A stretch of 64,000 bases of DNA from Torreya grandis (GCA_037957365.1 JARHVA010003262.1:137501-201500); one strand, 5' to 3'; counted from the stretch's first letter, positions 13,601 through 26,469 are shown. Notes: generated by a model from the sequence alone, not told the origin. Program-made: numbers and translations.

Positions 13601-14330
13601 CTTTCTTCTCTCTTACTCCTTGTACATAGTTTATTTTAATTTTCCTTTACATAGCTTATATCCATAAAAAAAATAATAAAAAATGCCAAAACATAAAAAC
13701 ATTCAAATATTACTTAGAAAACACAAAATTTATAGATTATATGCATTTTTATGTTTATATTTCTTATATTTTCCAGACACTACATATGCTAGCCATCTTA
13801 GTATAGTCATTTTTATCATACATACATGATTCACTTATTCTTGTTGAGTGCTTGTAGATTCCTTATAGGACTCAGATCCATTACACTAATCTAAACTTGT
13901 TGTCATCTACCCACTAGAGGCATATAAACTAATCCAAGTTTATTCATTTGAAACATCCACCCACTTGGGGACATATCATACCCAATTTCTATTACCAGGC
14001 TCTATTCTTATATTCTTTGCACTCCAATTTTTGTAATTATATATCTTGATATTGATCATTACTACTCATACTCATATTTTTTGCTGAATATCACTAATTT
14101 AGACTCACAATTTATACATTCTAACTCTTACATATATTTTTACTATATTTATTCATGTTTTCTTTTATAGATTTACTAGTTTAAACTTTATTGTATTTTA
14201 TATGATTTTTCTATTTGAGGGAATTTGAATATGTCATTATTCTTTGGATCTATGCCACTTCTATTCATGTATGCCTTGGACATATTCCCCTATCCATTGT
14301 GTGTTCCTTCCTAATTATATATGTGGGCAT

Positions 14331-14400
14331 TTGAACATGTTCTTATATGAGGGTCTAATCTAAATTGCTTGTTACTTGCATATGTGGACATTTGAACATG
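14331..14400 (+). repeat. Short direct repeat, 51-bp spacing
   Basis: 'atgtgggcatttgaacatg' and 'atgtggacatttgaacatg' start at 14331 and 14382, each followed by a 'cttatatg' phrase. The same core appears at about 3.9 kb in element 1. Confidence 0.7.
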
Positions 14401-15643
14401 CCCTTATATGTCTTTTTTTATCAAACTTAGTGACATGTACCCATGTCCCTTATATCATGGCACCTTGACCTATTTTTTCATTCTTCATGTGTTTTGTATG
14501 TATACTTTCTTATATGCATCATGGCCATGACACTTATCTTTGCTTATTACACACACTATTTTTTTATGCCATGAGGGACCTTATGCATCTACCCTACTTA
14601 CTTGGGTGTCATTATGGAATAATTACCCATCCCCTTAGATAGCTACTTAGATTTTTTTTTATACACATTAATTACATTTGTCTTGACACCCTTGTGAAAT
14701 TTTAGATTTAACATACATCTTACACTACATACTTATGCTCATATTCTCTTACATTTTGATGTAATGTTTGAAAATTGTATTGGATTATCACATAGTTATC
14801 ATATATGCTCTGACTAACACATTTTACAGATGTATTTATTTTAAGGATAGTTATTTCATGTGTCAATAAATATACTCAAAATAGGGGGAATTCATAGGTT
14901 TTTTTTATAGAGATAAAGCTCTTACATTGTATTAATGGAACATTTTCAGCACACATGTTTAGTTTCAAGAAATAAACATAGGTAAGACACATGAAAAATA
15001 AGGACTCAAATAGTAATTCAGTGACTCAGATTTTGGACCATACAAATAATAAATCTTAGATTGGGACACCATCACAACATGGCACTACTATATTAGACAT
15101 GGAACTACTATTTGGGCATTTCAAATTAGCCAAAATAGCACACCAATAATAGTATAGGTTTACATAAATATAGCTCTAGGTTTGATAGCTATGCTCAAAT
15201 TTATCTCATATTCACACTAGTTTAGTTGAGATTCATATCAGTTTCTTAGATTGGGGGCATCATGCATGGTATGATCATTCCCATTTTTAGTTTAAATACT
15301 TAGATGCACTCATTACAACTTAGTATAAAATCAATATATTAGATATCATATTGGGGGCATATGCACAAAACATTATTTCCATATGCTCAGTTACACATAA
15401 GTTGATCAGATGGAATGAGAAACTTCACTTAAATCTCTACACTATATATATAGTTGACATCATATTATAGGTTATCACTAGTTTCATTCCTTACTCCATA
15501 TATAGTGGTTAACATTCCTGAGTGGCCCAGAACCACCTAATTTACCCAAGTGGCTAGGAGTCGACATACACAATTAGATATACCTATTTGGATATTTACA
15601 ACATTTTACATAGTTCAATTTCAAATGCATTTACTACACATGT

Positions 15644-15819
15644 GTGGGTAATGATGGATTTATAGCCTAATTGAGTTTTTTAGCCACCCACATGAGAGGG
15701 TTAGGCACACACAGAGTCTAATCCAAGCTATTCATATGTCATGATCTACGAAGTAGGGGTGGGTAATGATGGATTCAAAATTGGATTGAGTTCTTGAGCC
15801 ACCCACACATGAGGATTAA
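15644..15819 (+). repeat. Two-copy direct repeat, 115-bp period
   Basis: Two units of about 60 bp (15644-15703 and 15759-15819) start 'gtgggtaatgatggatt' and share 'agccacccac' and 'atgag'. They lie 0.4-0.6 kb before the 3' LTR. Confidence 0.75.
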
Positions 15820-16201
15820 GTAATCTATTAGCTCAATACAATATATTCATTGATTTTTTCACTATGTATATGCACACACATAAGTTTTCACTAGGTTAAT
15901 GAATTGGTTCACACACACAATGAGATTTATTTATTCTTTTCCTCTTTCTTATCTCTTTACTTATTTTTATTCAAATTTACTAAATTAATTATTTGTTTGA
16001 CATAGTATTTTTATTTTGATATTTCTTAAGGACTTATTTATACATGTTTCATTACAAATCATGCTTTAGATCATGATTCACATATGCATACCTACCTTTA
16101 CATACTCATACTCAACTACATAGGATTCACTTCCTAGGTAAGTCTAGGTACACTTCTTTCTCCTTTATACTAGTCATTTCACTTTGCTACATTTCTAGCA
16201 T

Positions 16202-16216
16202 AAAGGGTGGGGAAAA
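16202..16216 (+). promoter_or_regulatory. Polypurine tract of element 2
   Basis: 'aaagggtggggaaaa' directly abuts the TG of the 3' LTR, as expected for the plus-strand primer of reverse transcription. The single T is the only non-purine. Confidence 0.75.
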
Positions 16217-17450
16217 TGTAATCACCTAAAAGTTTGTTTTTGGATTCTAATATGATACTTGAGATAACCTATTCCTATCTTATCCCTAAACCTATCCTAT
16301 ATCTTCTTATCACACTTTTCTAGCCTTTGTGTAGACCACAAGTGTCCCTAATTAGCTAAAACACAATATTAGACTTTCATTCCCAAATCTTGAGCCTTCA
16401 TGCTTAGTAAACTACTAGATAGACACTAGCTCCACATTAAGGACACTAGAGCCACATGGATATAGTGTCCCCAACATGGTGGTAGATTCCCTTACCCTAA
16501 CTCTCTTTAAGGGATATATTTTCAAAATTTAAATGCTTCTAAGGTCGGTTTAAGTACATTTTAATATCCTCACAAGCTACATAACAGTATAAATACATTA
16601 CTATTAGACCCATATCTAGTAGATATAAAATATATACAAAAGACCTATTCAAACAAGAAAAAAACTAAGCAAATTTAGGGTTATTAATCCCTATTATGCC
16701 CTAATTTTGAATACTGACATAAACTTTTACCTAAAGCCTATATTTTCAAAGATTTATAATCTCAAGCACACTCGAGGCATTCAATACCACTATCATTTTA
16801 TCATCACTTACACTTACACAAATACTTATGTGGGAGAACTACATCTGGCTTGATCCCTCCTTAGAGTATTGGTATATAGGCAAATCTCTTCACGGTAGGG
16901 TGTTGAGGATGTCTAGTCTATCTTATTAATAAAAACACATTTTCATCTCATGCCATAATTATAAGTAGGATTAGGTTTGAATCATAAATCAACTATTACA
17001 AGGACATTACAAAGTTTCAAAATTCATTCACATAAGAATAAAACCTAGAAACATAGGCATAGGTTCACCCAAAATTTAGGAACAATCCTTCACATATGAA
17101 ACTAGCACCATATTTAGGACATTAGATCCATATGGTGGTACTATCCAAGTGTGTCATAACTATTCACAATAGGATCTGACTCATGGATCATGTTTATGAC
17201 ACTCACATCTATCTGTAACCTAGTTTTCAACACTCAAATCTTCTACGTCAAGTGTTTTGTAGATAAGTCTCTATTTGTACATATTTATTACTATTTTTGG
17301 AAAGTTAAATTGAGTCAAATTATCTAACAAATCAATGGTTATTTATTTCATATTATTTCACTAATTTATAAAACATCCCTTTAATAAAACTTAGGATTTA
17401 AATAAGTAAAACCCTAAAAGGTTAAAACACAAACCCTTTCCTAGGTCACA
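16217..17450 (+). repeat. LTR-X, 3' copy
   Basis: Starts TGTAATCACC right after the polypurine tract and ends near 'ctaggtcaca', about 1.23 kb. It is uninterrupted, unlike the 5' copy, and so provides the pre-insertion sequence used to define the solo LTR-Z. The right end is estimated within a few bases. Confidence 0.65.
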
Positions 17451-17880
17451 CTTACACCTTGATTTTTCTTGTATTTTATTCATATTAATTAGCATTAATT
17501 AATATTATATTCATAATGGGATCAATAAATGGATATTTATTTCATAGGTTGTAGAGTATTATGAAATTCATTATTACATCTTGTATTCCATTTCAACATG
17601 GCATTCATTATGTTAGAGCATGGATAAAAAATCAATCAACTCAAGAGGTTAATTTTTATAAAATGGACCATTAGTAACTTTTTAATTCTTATTGTTTAAA
17701 TATTACCACCTATTAAAATTATCCTAAAACACTATCACTATCACAAAAAAGTGTTATCACCATTTTGGGTAAAGAGTTCATATAACTTCAACATAATATT
17801 AAAATAAGAGGTTTGGGGATACAAATAAGAGCCTATCCCTAAAGGACAAAGTCAACCTATGCCATCACTTATTGGTAATA
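17451..17880. other. Non-coding stretch between elements
   Basis: AT-rich; no frame, repeat or motif recognised. It joins element 2 to the protease relic. Confidence 0.3.
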
Positions 17881-19080
17881 ATTATTGCTATAACATCTAA
17901 TTTGAGTTAATTCCTATCATAAATAGGTGCCAAAGGGAATTTCAATAACCTTTTGTGCTTCATCCTCTTTACCTTCAACTTTATTCTATTGGTCAATCCA
18001 TTCCCATTATTTATCCACAACCTATATTAGAATCCCATGTTCATGTGGTTCAAACTAGAAGAGGGTGACCATCTTTACGTCCACAACCTAATCTTACTAC
18101 TCACAATGTTATTCATCCACATAGTTCATGAAAATTTTATCAACCCAAGGGATATGATATCTTTGACCAAATGCATTATAATTTTACCAATATTTCTATT
18201 CTAGATATATTGAATAAAACACCTAATTAAAAGGATATTTTATATAAAATTAAGATACTAATCTCCCTATGCATACGTAGATAGCTTCATTTTATTTTAT
18301 CATGAATACGTTCAAGGATATTGATAATACTATTATATTTTAAAAAGATTATATCCCTCCCAAACATATTAGTTAGAAAAAATCTTCCTTTTTTCATTCA
18401 AATACAAATAAATGGAAAGGTAGTCAATCATGCATTAGTTGAAAATGGTTCTATGATAAATATTTTTAACTATGACTTCATACTATAATTAGGCTTCAAT
18501 AAGGATATTAGTAAAATATTATATAAACCTATACATGGTTTTGATAACACTCCAAATTAGATTTTAGGAAATGACACATTGAATTTAATACCAGGACCAA
18601 AAATGATACCTATTATTTATCAAGTCATACTTAACCAGTTATAATATAATATGCTCTTAGGTCAGATTTGGATTCATGAAATGAATGTTATACCTTCTTC
18701 ATTTTATATACTTATAAAATTTTTACATGATATGCATGAGTATACAATTGCATTTGATGGTGTACTTTTTCACTATTACAAAATTCTACAATCATAATTT
18801 GATAAGGTCTATATAATCCCATCAGAACAACCAATTGTAATGGCCCAAATGCATACTTATTAAGTGTGAAAATAAATTAATGTAAATTAAACCCAACAAA
18901 GTGATCAAAATCATAAACAAATAGAGGATCATATCAATGAAGTCATGCCAAAAGAAAAAATTCCTAAGAAAATAGAGGATCCTATCAAGGAAGTTATGCC
19001 AAACTAAAAAATACCTAAGAAAATAGAAGAATATATCAAAGTAGAGATGAAAAAATCACATATTTCTTTAGTAATAGTGT
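17880..19080 (+). pseudogene. Decayed Ty3/gypsy aspartic protease (element 3)
   Basis: A conceptual + frame near 18390-18480 reads 'INGKVVNHALVENGSMINIF', matching the retropepsin-like segment of plant gypsy polyproteins (usually VNGkpvkhALvDnGSslNi). The catalytic Asp of D-x-G-S is Glu here, so the site is dead. Further on, 'LGFNKDISKI', 'HGFDNT' and 'LLGQIWIHEMNVIPSSFY' follow in the right order (usually LLGRpWIHemgAVPSSlh). Upstream, 'ILDILNKTP' fits the linker preceding the protease. Frames are broken by stops and indels. In retrotransposons this domain releases gag and pol proteins. RT should follow but is not recognisable before 20.1 kb. Tat/Ogre-like affinity is inferred from the motif wording. 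Confidence 0.7.
18918..19061 (+). repeat. In-frame 51-bp (17-codon) tandem repeat
   Basis: Units start at 18918, 18969 and 19020, the last partial. Conceptual units begin QIEDHINEVMPK, KIEDPIKEVMPN and KIEEYIKVEMKK. The first two also share the ending KIPK or close to it. The period is a multiple of three and amino acids are conserved, so the repeat probably arose while the frame was translated. Confidence 0.8.
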
Positions 19081-20590
19081 AACCTATTTAATAACTACTC
19101 TTATTGGTTAATTCAAAAAATTCATGTGTAATTGAATATTACTATAATAGTGATGATAAATATACATAATAACTAACAAATGATCAACTATGAAAGATAA
19201 CTTTCAATATCATTAATTAATATGAATACTTATCTCATTATTTATTTAGATTTTTTAGATTGGGTGAATATAGAGATATATCTTACCTAAAAAATAATGG
19301 AAATGCACCCATTTCAAATCAAGTGATTTAAAAAATATCTTAAATAATTGTAATACTATTTCATAATTTGATGAATCAAATACTTATATTATTGTGATCA
19401 CATCTTCAAAAGATAAGGCACAGAGGGAACAATCAAAGAATCACATATAGTTCCATTAGGAGATACAATTATTAAATAAAAATTAAAGCACTTTAACAAA
19501 GGGATATATAAAGTTATGCTTATAAATATGATTACAAAAGAGGCCATAAGCTAACATTAATATTTTCTATGAACTCATTATCAAAACACTCATGGATGAA
19601 AAATAATGCACTAATGTTTTAGTTACATGATTTAAAAAATAAAAGATATGTTATCTAGATATTATCAGATATCTTGGGTATGATACACAACATCTCAAAA
19701 AGATACAATATCTAAGCATTTCATTGGATTTATTACATTACCATTCACTCATGGTTATAAATCATGTTCATATTTATTTCATATTGATCCTACTTTAGAG
19801 AAATACAATACAATCATAGGGATATCATGACAAAAAGTAATAGGAGCTACAATTTGTACAAATTATGATTCTCTTACATTTGAAAAACATAGTGTAATTG
19901 TCATAATTTCAAAGGAGAATATAATCACAACACGAGCACATCTAAAGTCACACTCCAAAAAATATCTCTAATATAATTATGATTGGTATGCAAGATAATG
20001 GATCTAATCTCTACACAAAAAAAACTTATTCCAATTGTGGTCTATCGAAACTAAAGTAGGTAGATATACCCTTTACGTATGAACCCATGGTAACTTTTTT
20101 ATAATAAATTTATTAGTTAAATTGATTGTACTTTCCCTCTATACATAGTTTTCTTAATTTTAATTCCTTTTTAATTATTCTATCCATTATTAAAACATTA
20201 TCTTATCCCTTGGTTTTATTTTTCACTTTGGGAACTTTACCTTTTGATTTAAGTAAAAATGATTTAAACAATCAAAAATATATATCTTACAAATTATTTT
20301 AATTCTCATTCTTGCTTACTATCACATACCTATCATGATATATATCTACTTATAATTAATTATCACATTTATCTCTTTCCCATTAAGGATCATGTAAATT
20401 ATTATCTGTCTTAATCATTTGAGCTACATTTCTATGATTCATTTAAACATACATAGGGGGTACATTGCTTGCTTCTCTTCTTAACAATTTGATTTTTCAC
20501 CTTGTTGAGGATTATTAAAATCTTTATCTCTTCCTTTTTTTTTAATCATTTTTTATTAAAACTTTTCAAATATTTCAAAATGAAATCATA
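19080..20590 (+). other. Eroded remainder of element 3, before LINE
   Basis: The first 1 kb still looks mildly coding-like but no pol domain can be named. From about 20.08 kb it becomes pyrimidine-rich, non-coding text like the 3' untranslated regions of elements 1 and 2. Confidence 0.3.
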
Positions 20591-20761
20591 ATAGTTATAG
20601 AGACGAACATTGTGGAGGATATTCAGTAGTTTGAAATCATATTTAGGTGGGAAACTCAGAATGGTCATGTTTTCTCTACTTAGTCACTAGATGGATTTGA
20701 CTACACTTTACCTGAGGTCAATGTGGCCCCATGTGATTAATCCCATGGGACTCACTAGTAT

Positions 20762-22480
20762 GTGGGCCTACTAGATAACATTCTAAAAGTGTCAACTTCA
20801 ATCCTGAATCCTATCGACAATGTGACTCCTATCCTAAAAATTTTGAACTCTCATGGATCCAAACCATCATGGGATGACATGATCAAAGATTTAGATCAAG
20901 TGGGTCAGGTACACCTAGGACCCCATATTTTCCCAAAAGAAGTAGACGAAAAAAAATTCATCCCTAGTTTGGACTCCATGGTGGAACAAGTTGACTTGGA
21001 TCTTGCCAAATATATTCTTTCTAGGGTCAATGGCTACTGCCTAAATATTGATACTTTTTGGAAATGGGATAAATAAAGATGGAAACCAAAGGCCACTTGG
21101 AGGTGGTTTCTCTATCTAGGATATTCTTCCTAATTAACTTTTACCTATAATAAGATTGCATAAAGGCTCTCTCTAAAGGCTTTTGGTTTATGGGAAAAGT
21201 AAGTATATCTATCAGAAGATGGAAGGCTAGGTCGATCCTCAATAACACAACCATGGATGATGTTCCCATTTGGGTTACCCTACCTAAACTCCAATTATAA
21301 TATTGATATATAAAGATCATAAATTGGATTTATAGGGCCTTGGGATAACCCATTAAAATTTATCTTGTTACTTTCTCCCACGTGAGAATGGTAGTTGATC
21401 GAGTCCACATTTTTCTATCAGCTAATAAACTCCTTCTTCACAAGATCAAAATCAACTCAAAATATTATGTTTGGGTTTAGAACATCACGTATGAAAATAA
21501 CATAATCATTTTCCCATGATGTGATGTCTCAAGTCACATGCTTTAGTATTACACTAATAAAGGCCAAGATTCAATAGACTCACCATAGTAAAGGATCAAA
21601 GTGGACACATATACGGTAGATTCAAGGATGGTACAAACACTTAGGATCAATACCCCTTGAGCCCTTTTAAACACCCCTCCTACTGAGAACCTCAAAGCAT
21701 CTCCTTCTATCATCATAAAAAAGGACTCTACTATGACCTCATGTAAAATATAAATAAATGAACTACAAAATTAGTGTTTTGAATCAAATAATCTTCTCAA
21801 TTATAGTTCCCCATATCTTATCATGATTGCCTCTCCCTTTACACGTTTTAAAGGTAAACCTTGTTCAAAAAATTTTGCTCCACTTCTTTTGATTTCTAAT
21901 TTTGAGCTAGTGGGTGAATCGAGCCCTCTAGGAATACCCCCCTTTTACCCCTTCCCTTACCCCTCCCCTAATCTATCTTCTCCCCTTCCCTCCTCATCCT
22001 TACTTCATCTTGAAATCCCTTCTCCCCCTATTTGACAATCCTTACCTTCCATTTATCCCCTTCCCACTCCTTAGGTCCTAGTGTCATGTCCTAAGTGTCC
22101 CTCCCCCTTATGGCCTTCTCCCTCCTTGAGCCCATAACACCTTCCCCTCCCTTGCTTTTTGGCCCTCTCCCTCTTTGCCCCTACCACCCTTAACTACCTC
22201 TTTAGGATCCCCTTCCCATCACTTTTCCCCCTATGTAACCTACCCCTCCCCAATATTTTTCCCCCCTTTTTCATCCTTTTCCTACCTCCCCTCCCTAATT
22301 TTGGAGTCTACCAAAGCCCTAGATTGGAGGATCCCTCTCTTTGTTGGACCGAACATCTCCCCTCCCCCTCCCCCCAAGGTACCCCCCTCTTTCACTTCTT
22401 TAATTCATGTACACTTGATAAAGAAGTGGGGTAATGTTCTAATCCCCTCTCTCCCTCTCAAGACCCCCCCTTAGGATGAT
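20762..22480 (+). pseudogene. LINE ORF1 relic with DUF4283 and Pro-rich tail
   Basis: ORF1 proteins of plant L1 elements bind element RNA. The first 104 codons (20762-21076) are open but of unrecognised sequence. The frame then shifts, and near 21175-21300 the translation contains 'GFWFMGKVSISIRRWK' and 'NNTTMDDVPIWVTLP', a clear DUF4283 signature (usually gpWfi.g..l.lr.W.p.f.......vpvWVrlP.Lp). 'YLVTFSHVRMVVDRV' follows, fitting the continuation. A zinc knuckle would be expected near 21.5 kb; only a vague C/H pattern remains. From 21.9 to 22.48 kb the DNA is extremely C-rich and encodes Pro/Ser/Leu-rich text in two frames, consistent with the Pro-rich C-terminal tail of such ORF1s. The true start may lie upstream of 20762. 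Confidence 0.65.
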
Positions 22481-22624
22481 GGGTTTACCACTTTATTTAA
22501 AAATAAAAGAGGTATAAAAAGGCCAATATCAGAGTTATTCCTAAACCTATGGGTAGATCCCCAAGAATGATTATAAGGAAATTAGAAACTACAAAAGAGA
22601 TTGCTAAAGGCTTTTAACAAAATC

Positions 22625-25600
22625 TTAAGGTCTAATGCAATAAGAAATTAAAGTTATCTCATGGAATTTTAGGGTCCTAATAACCCCAATAAATAGAGGA
22701 CTCTCTATAACACCATTAAAATGACCAATCCCTCTATTATGCTTATCTAGGAAACATATTTTTTTGACTCTATTCTCAAAGCCAATGTAATATGTATTTG
22801 GAAAAATGTACAAGTTCTTTACTTGGAATCTATAGGTGCCTCAAGTGGCTTGGATATCTTTTGAAACATATATGATATGGGAGGAGACATTTTATGGAAA
22901 TAAAATAACCAAATCTTAGTATTGTTCACTAACCTTACTAGTAATGACAAATGGATTCTTACCAATGTTCATGCTCCTAACTCCAAATCAACTAGGAGTC
23001 TTCTATGGAAATATTTGTTAGAATTTCATAATACATGTGTCAATTGGAATTGGATTATGGTGGGGGACTTGAATACTCCTCTCATTCATGGTGAAATACA
23101 TGTTGGACTCATTAACCTCAAAAATAACATGCTAGAGTTTAATGACTTCATTGCTAATGTAAGGTTACTGGACGTGGAATTTCATGGAATTTAGATCACA
23201 TGGTCCAATAGAAGACTAGGAAAAAATCTAAATCAAATTTGCCTCAATATATTTTTGACCTCCTTAAATTTGGATATTCTCCTTTCTAGTAGACTATCTT
23301 CTTTTCCCAAAATTAGTTTTTGAAGATGAGAAAATATCCAAGATTAATTACTGTGCTTTCAAATTTGAAAACATGTGGCTTCACCACCCTAATCTCATAG
23401 ACCTATTGAAAGATTAGTAGAAATAACCCATCTTAGGTTCTACCATGTTTATCCTCACAAGAAAACTTAACTTCCTTAAAACTAAATTGAAAATCTAGAA
23501 CAAGGAAGTGTTTGGGGATATATTTATATAGAAAAAGGCCCTTAAAGTGGAACTCTTTATTATTTAAGATATCAGTGCCTCTAGACATTAAAATGACCTT
23601 GTGGATTTAAAAATAAAAAGACCTCCTATGTCAATTTCATAATCTAGAAGCTAAAAAAGATTCCTTTTGTAATCAAAATTATAGATTCTTATGGGTGAAA
23701 GAGGGTGACATTAACACAAAAAATATATATCATTCATCATCAAGACATTGAAATTTCAATAGAATTTCCCAATTGCAAATGGAGAATGGGACGATTAACA
23801 CAGATGAAGATGACTTATCCCACCATATTATAAATTTCTTTAGGAACCTTCTCTTGGAATATGGAGCTACAGTGGATTCTATAGTCTCTTATGCTATCTA
23901 AAACTTTGGCAAGGTCTTCTCTATTGCTGACAATGATTCCCTCATCAAGATCCCCACAAACAATGAAAATAAAAGTGCATTTTTCCACATGGAAGGGTTT
24001 AAAGTACCTGGACCTCACAGTTTCCCTATATTTTTCTTCCAAAATTTCTAGGACATTATTCACCTGGAGGTCAAAGAAGCTGCCAGAGAATTTTTTCAAT
24101 CCAAATCTTTAATCAAAGAAATAAATAACACTTTCTTAGTTCTAATCCAAAAAAAACAAGGTGCCACTAACATCTAGGATTTCTAACCCATCAGCCTTTA
24201 TAATACCACCTATAAAATCCTCTCGTCTATTTTGGTAAAACATATGCAACCTCTCCTAGATAAATCCATTAGGGAGAAATAGGGGGGCTTTACGGTAGGC
24301 AAAAAAATCACATACATCATTTTACTAACTCATGAAGATATAATTTCCATCTAAAAATCCTTTAAACACAACATGTTATTTGAACTAGACATGTCAAAAG
24401 CTTATGACTGTGTAACCTGTCATTTCTTGATGTAGTTTATGGTAAAATCAGGGTTGAATCATGATACCTAGAAAATTATATGGAATTGCATTGCCACTCC
24501 CAATTTTTTTATTATTATAAATGGTGTCATAAAACGTTTTTTTATTATTTCAAGAGGCATGAGAGAGGGAGATCCCCTCTCTCCCTACCTCTTTATAATT
24601 TTGTCTAAAACCTTGGGAAGAATCTTGAGGAGATCTTGATCTTAGGGCCTTATTAAAGGCAAATTTTTAGCCCAAAATACTAACCCTATCACTCACTAGC
24701 AGTTTGTTGATGATACCATTATCTTAGGTGATGCTTCTACTAAGGAATCTAAACATATAAAATGGATCTTAAATAGCTATGAAAAGTTGTCCAACTAGTG
24801 TATCAACTTCCAAAAGAGTTCCTTTTTATTTATCAACATCTCCCCTATAATAGAAAAGAATCTCCAAAATTCTACATTGTCAAGTGGGTAAACTATTGGT
24901 AAGCTACTTGGGCATCCCTCTATTTTTAGGTAAAATGGTTTATCAACTCTAGAAGCCCCTAATTAATTACATTTAAAGGAAATTAGTGGGATGAAAGGCT
25001 CACCTTCTTACCCAAGTAGGGAAATACCAACTTCTTAAGGCCTCAATTCAAAGCATTCTTGAATACTAATTGTCTATTTTCAAAATTCCATCTAATATTA
25101 CCTCTAAGATTGAAAAAATCCAAAAAAAATCTTATGGAGAAGAACTCAAGAAAAATTTAGATTCAATATTGTTGAATGGGATATAATCTATCTTCTGAAA
25201 GCTAATGGAGTTCTTAGCCTTAGAAGCATCAAATACATAGATAGATCCCTATTAGAAAAAATGGGTTGGCACTTGATAAAAAAGAATGGGGAATGGAGGA
25301 TGACTTTATTTGGTGGGTGAAAGATAAGAGATCCTACTTAGTGGCCTCAGGCTATGCTACCAAACATAACTTGGAAAGTGAATGGAGCCTATGGAAAAGA
25401 ATTTGGGTAAAGCACCTGACTCTAAAAGTCAATTAATTTTTTTGGCTTGTGGTACATAATAAAATCTTGATAGTTGACAATCTAGATAAATGGGGGCTGA
25501 TTATTCCCAATAGGTGCCCAATTTGTCAAAGTGTAAAAGATTCAGGTCAACACCTTTTCCTCAAATGGGCTTTTAGCTTGACTATATTTAATGACTTACT

Positions 25601-26440
25601 AAATCAAATTAAATTATTTTGGGTTAAACCTAAAAATCTCTTGGATATCATTGTACAATGGAATTCCCCTTGGAATATCCCTTCCCTTGTTTTCCTTTGG
25701 TTCCTCATTCTCCCCAACTAGTTTTGATATATTTCAAAAATTTGCAATGATGGTATTATTCTCAACAAAAGATATCAGCTAAAAAGTGTCTTCCCTTGCC
25801 TCTGTTAGAGCATTGTGAAAAATTGGAAATCTTTCCCTCCCAAGGACAAAGATACTAACCCCCCCCCACCTGATCTTTGCTTATTCTCAAAATCTAGGAC
25901 ATTCAATAGGTCTTTTTCTCTCCTTCGAAAGACCTAGTTTTTAGCCACACCAAATGGAAGGCTTCTCTAGAAGGATGGGTGAAACTAAATTTTAATGGAA
26001 CCTCTAAGGGAAACCCAAGTCCTAAAGGGGGTGGAGGTATTATAAGGAATTATAAAGGAGAGATTTTGGATAAATATTAAGGTCCAATGGGAACCCAAAC
26101 AAACCACCCAATCAAGGCCAAGGCTTCCCTATGGAGTATATAATTGGTAATAAGCATCAACCATAATAGGATCATTTTTTAGGGTGACTCGATGAACATA
26201 CTAAATTTTTTTAAGGAAAGAATACACCCTCACATATCATCTAGTGCATCATTGATGATGTTAAACATCTCTTAAGGGGTGTACCTCATGTCTAACTCAT
26301 AAATACCTATAGGGAAGGAAATGGGGTTGCTGACCTTATCACTAACATTAGAGTTGATCTCCACCTTTTAACTAACTATCATGATATAGGTAGCATGCCA
26401 TCTAATGTTATAAATGCCATACAAACTTAAGGTACCAATG
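22625..26440 (+). pseudogene. LINE ORF2 relic: EN, RT, zf-RVT, RNase H
   Basis: ORF2 nicks target DNA and reverse-transcribes the element RNA. Endonuclease: 'ISWNFRG' (shifted frame, 22.65 kb), 'IQETYFFD', 'NVHAPNSKSTRSLLW' and 'IMVGDLNTPL' (22.95-23.07 kb), 'LLDVEFHGI' and 'TWSNRRLG'. Linker to RT: 'INNTFLVLIQKKQGA' (24.12 kb). RT: 'FELDMSKAYDCV' (24.38 kb), 'GMREGDPLSPYLFI' (24.56 kb), and the catalytic FVDD at 24703-24714, intact. Zinc-finger segment: 'NRCPICQSVKDSGQHLFL' (25.52 kb). RNase H: 'VKLNFNGTSKGNPSPKGGGG' (25.98 kb), in which the usual DGA/DGS is NGT, so the first catalytic Asp is lost. At least a dozen stops and several frame changes interrupt the sequence. Minus-strand frames inside it are shadows. 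Confidence 0.85.
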
Positions 26441-26469
26441 CAAGTTAAAAAAATTATGTATCTACATGT

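Larger units (their letters stand above)
13600..16201 (+). other. Untranslated 3' region of element 2
   Basis: No coding signal over 2.6 kb. Contains short direct repeats (14331-14350 and 14382-14400; 15644-15703 and 15759-15819) and two 'attgggggcat' purine runs (15.25 and 15.35 kb). Similar text precedes the LTRs of elements 1 and 3. Confidence 0.45.
7618..17450 (+). mobile_element. Ty3/gypsy element 2 with LTR-X pair, gag only
   Basis: Two direct repeats bound this element. The 5' LTR is 7618-8775 plus 11568-11629, split by a solo LTR-Z. The 3' LTR is 16217-17450. Long shared stretches include 'cctattcctagcttatccctag' versus 'cctattcctatcttatccctaa', and the 'ggacactagagccacatgg' segment. 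The interior (11630-16216) holds one gag relic and a long untranslated region. Protease, RT, RNase H and integrase are not found, so the copy is internally deleted or was never autonomous. A polypurine tract abuts the 3' LTR. A possible primer site after the 5' LTR at 11630 ('ttgggcttaccttctcc') loosely resembles the TTGGCGCCC-type sites of plant gypsy elements. The flanking pentamers (caaac left, cttac right) match at only three of five positions, so the target duplication is unproven. Confidence 0.6.
20590..26450 (+). mobile_element. Degenerate plant L1-type LINE
   Basis: A non-LTR retrotransposon with ORF1 (DUF4283) and ORF2 (endonuclease, reverse transcriptase, zinc-finger segment, RNase H) in canonical order on the + strand. 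Both ORFs are broken by stops and frameshifts. It sits inside the 3' part of gypsy element 3: protease relic upstream, element 3 untranslated region resuming near 28 kb. The ends are approximate because neither a poly(A) tail nor target duplications could be fixed by eye. The next coding-like block, at 26.47 kb, may or may not belong to it. Confidence 0.75.

Noticed and set aside
22159..22474. Two overlapping plus-strand frames, Pro/Leu-rich
   Set aside because: Considered as separate small genes, but they fall in the C-rich tail of LINE ORF1 and any frame through such sequence is open.
23815..24099. 94-codon minus-strand frame
   Set aside because: It is antisense to the ORF2 segment linking endonuclease and RT, whose + frame has family-like text.
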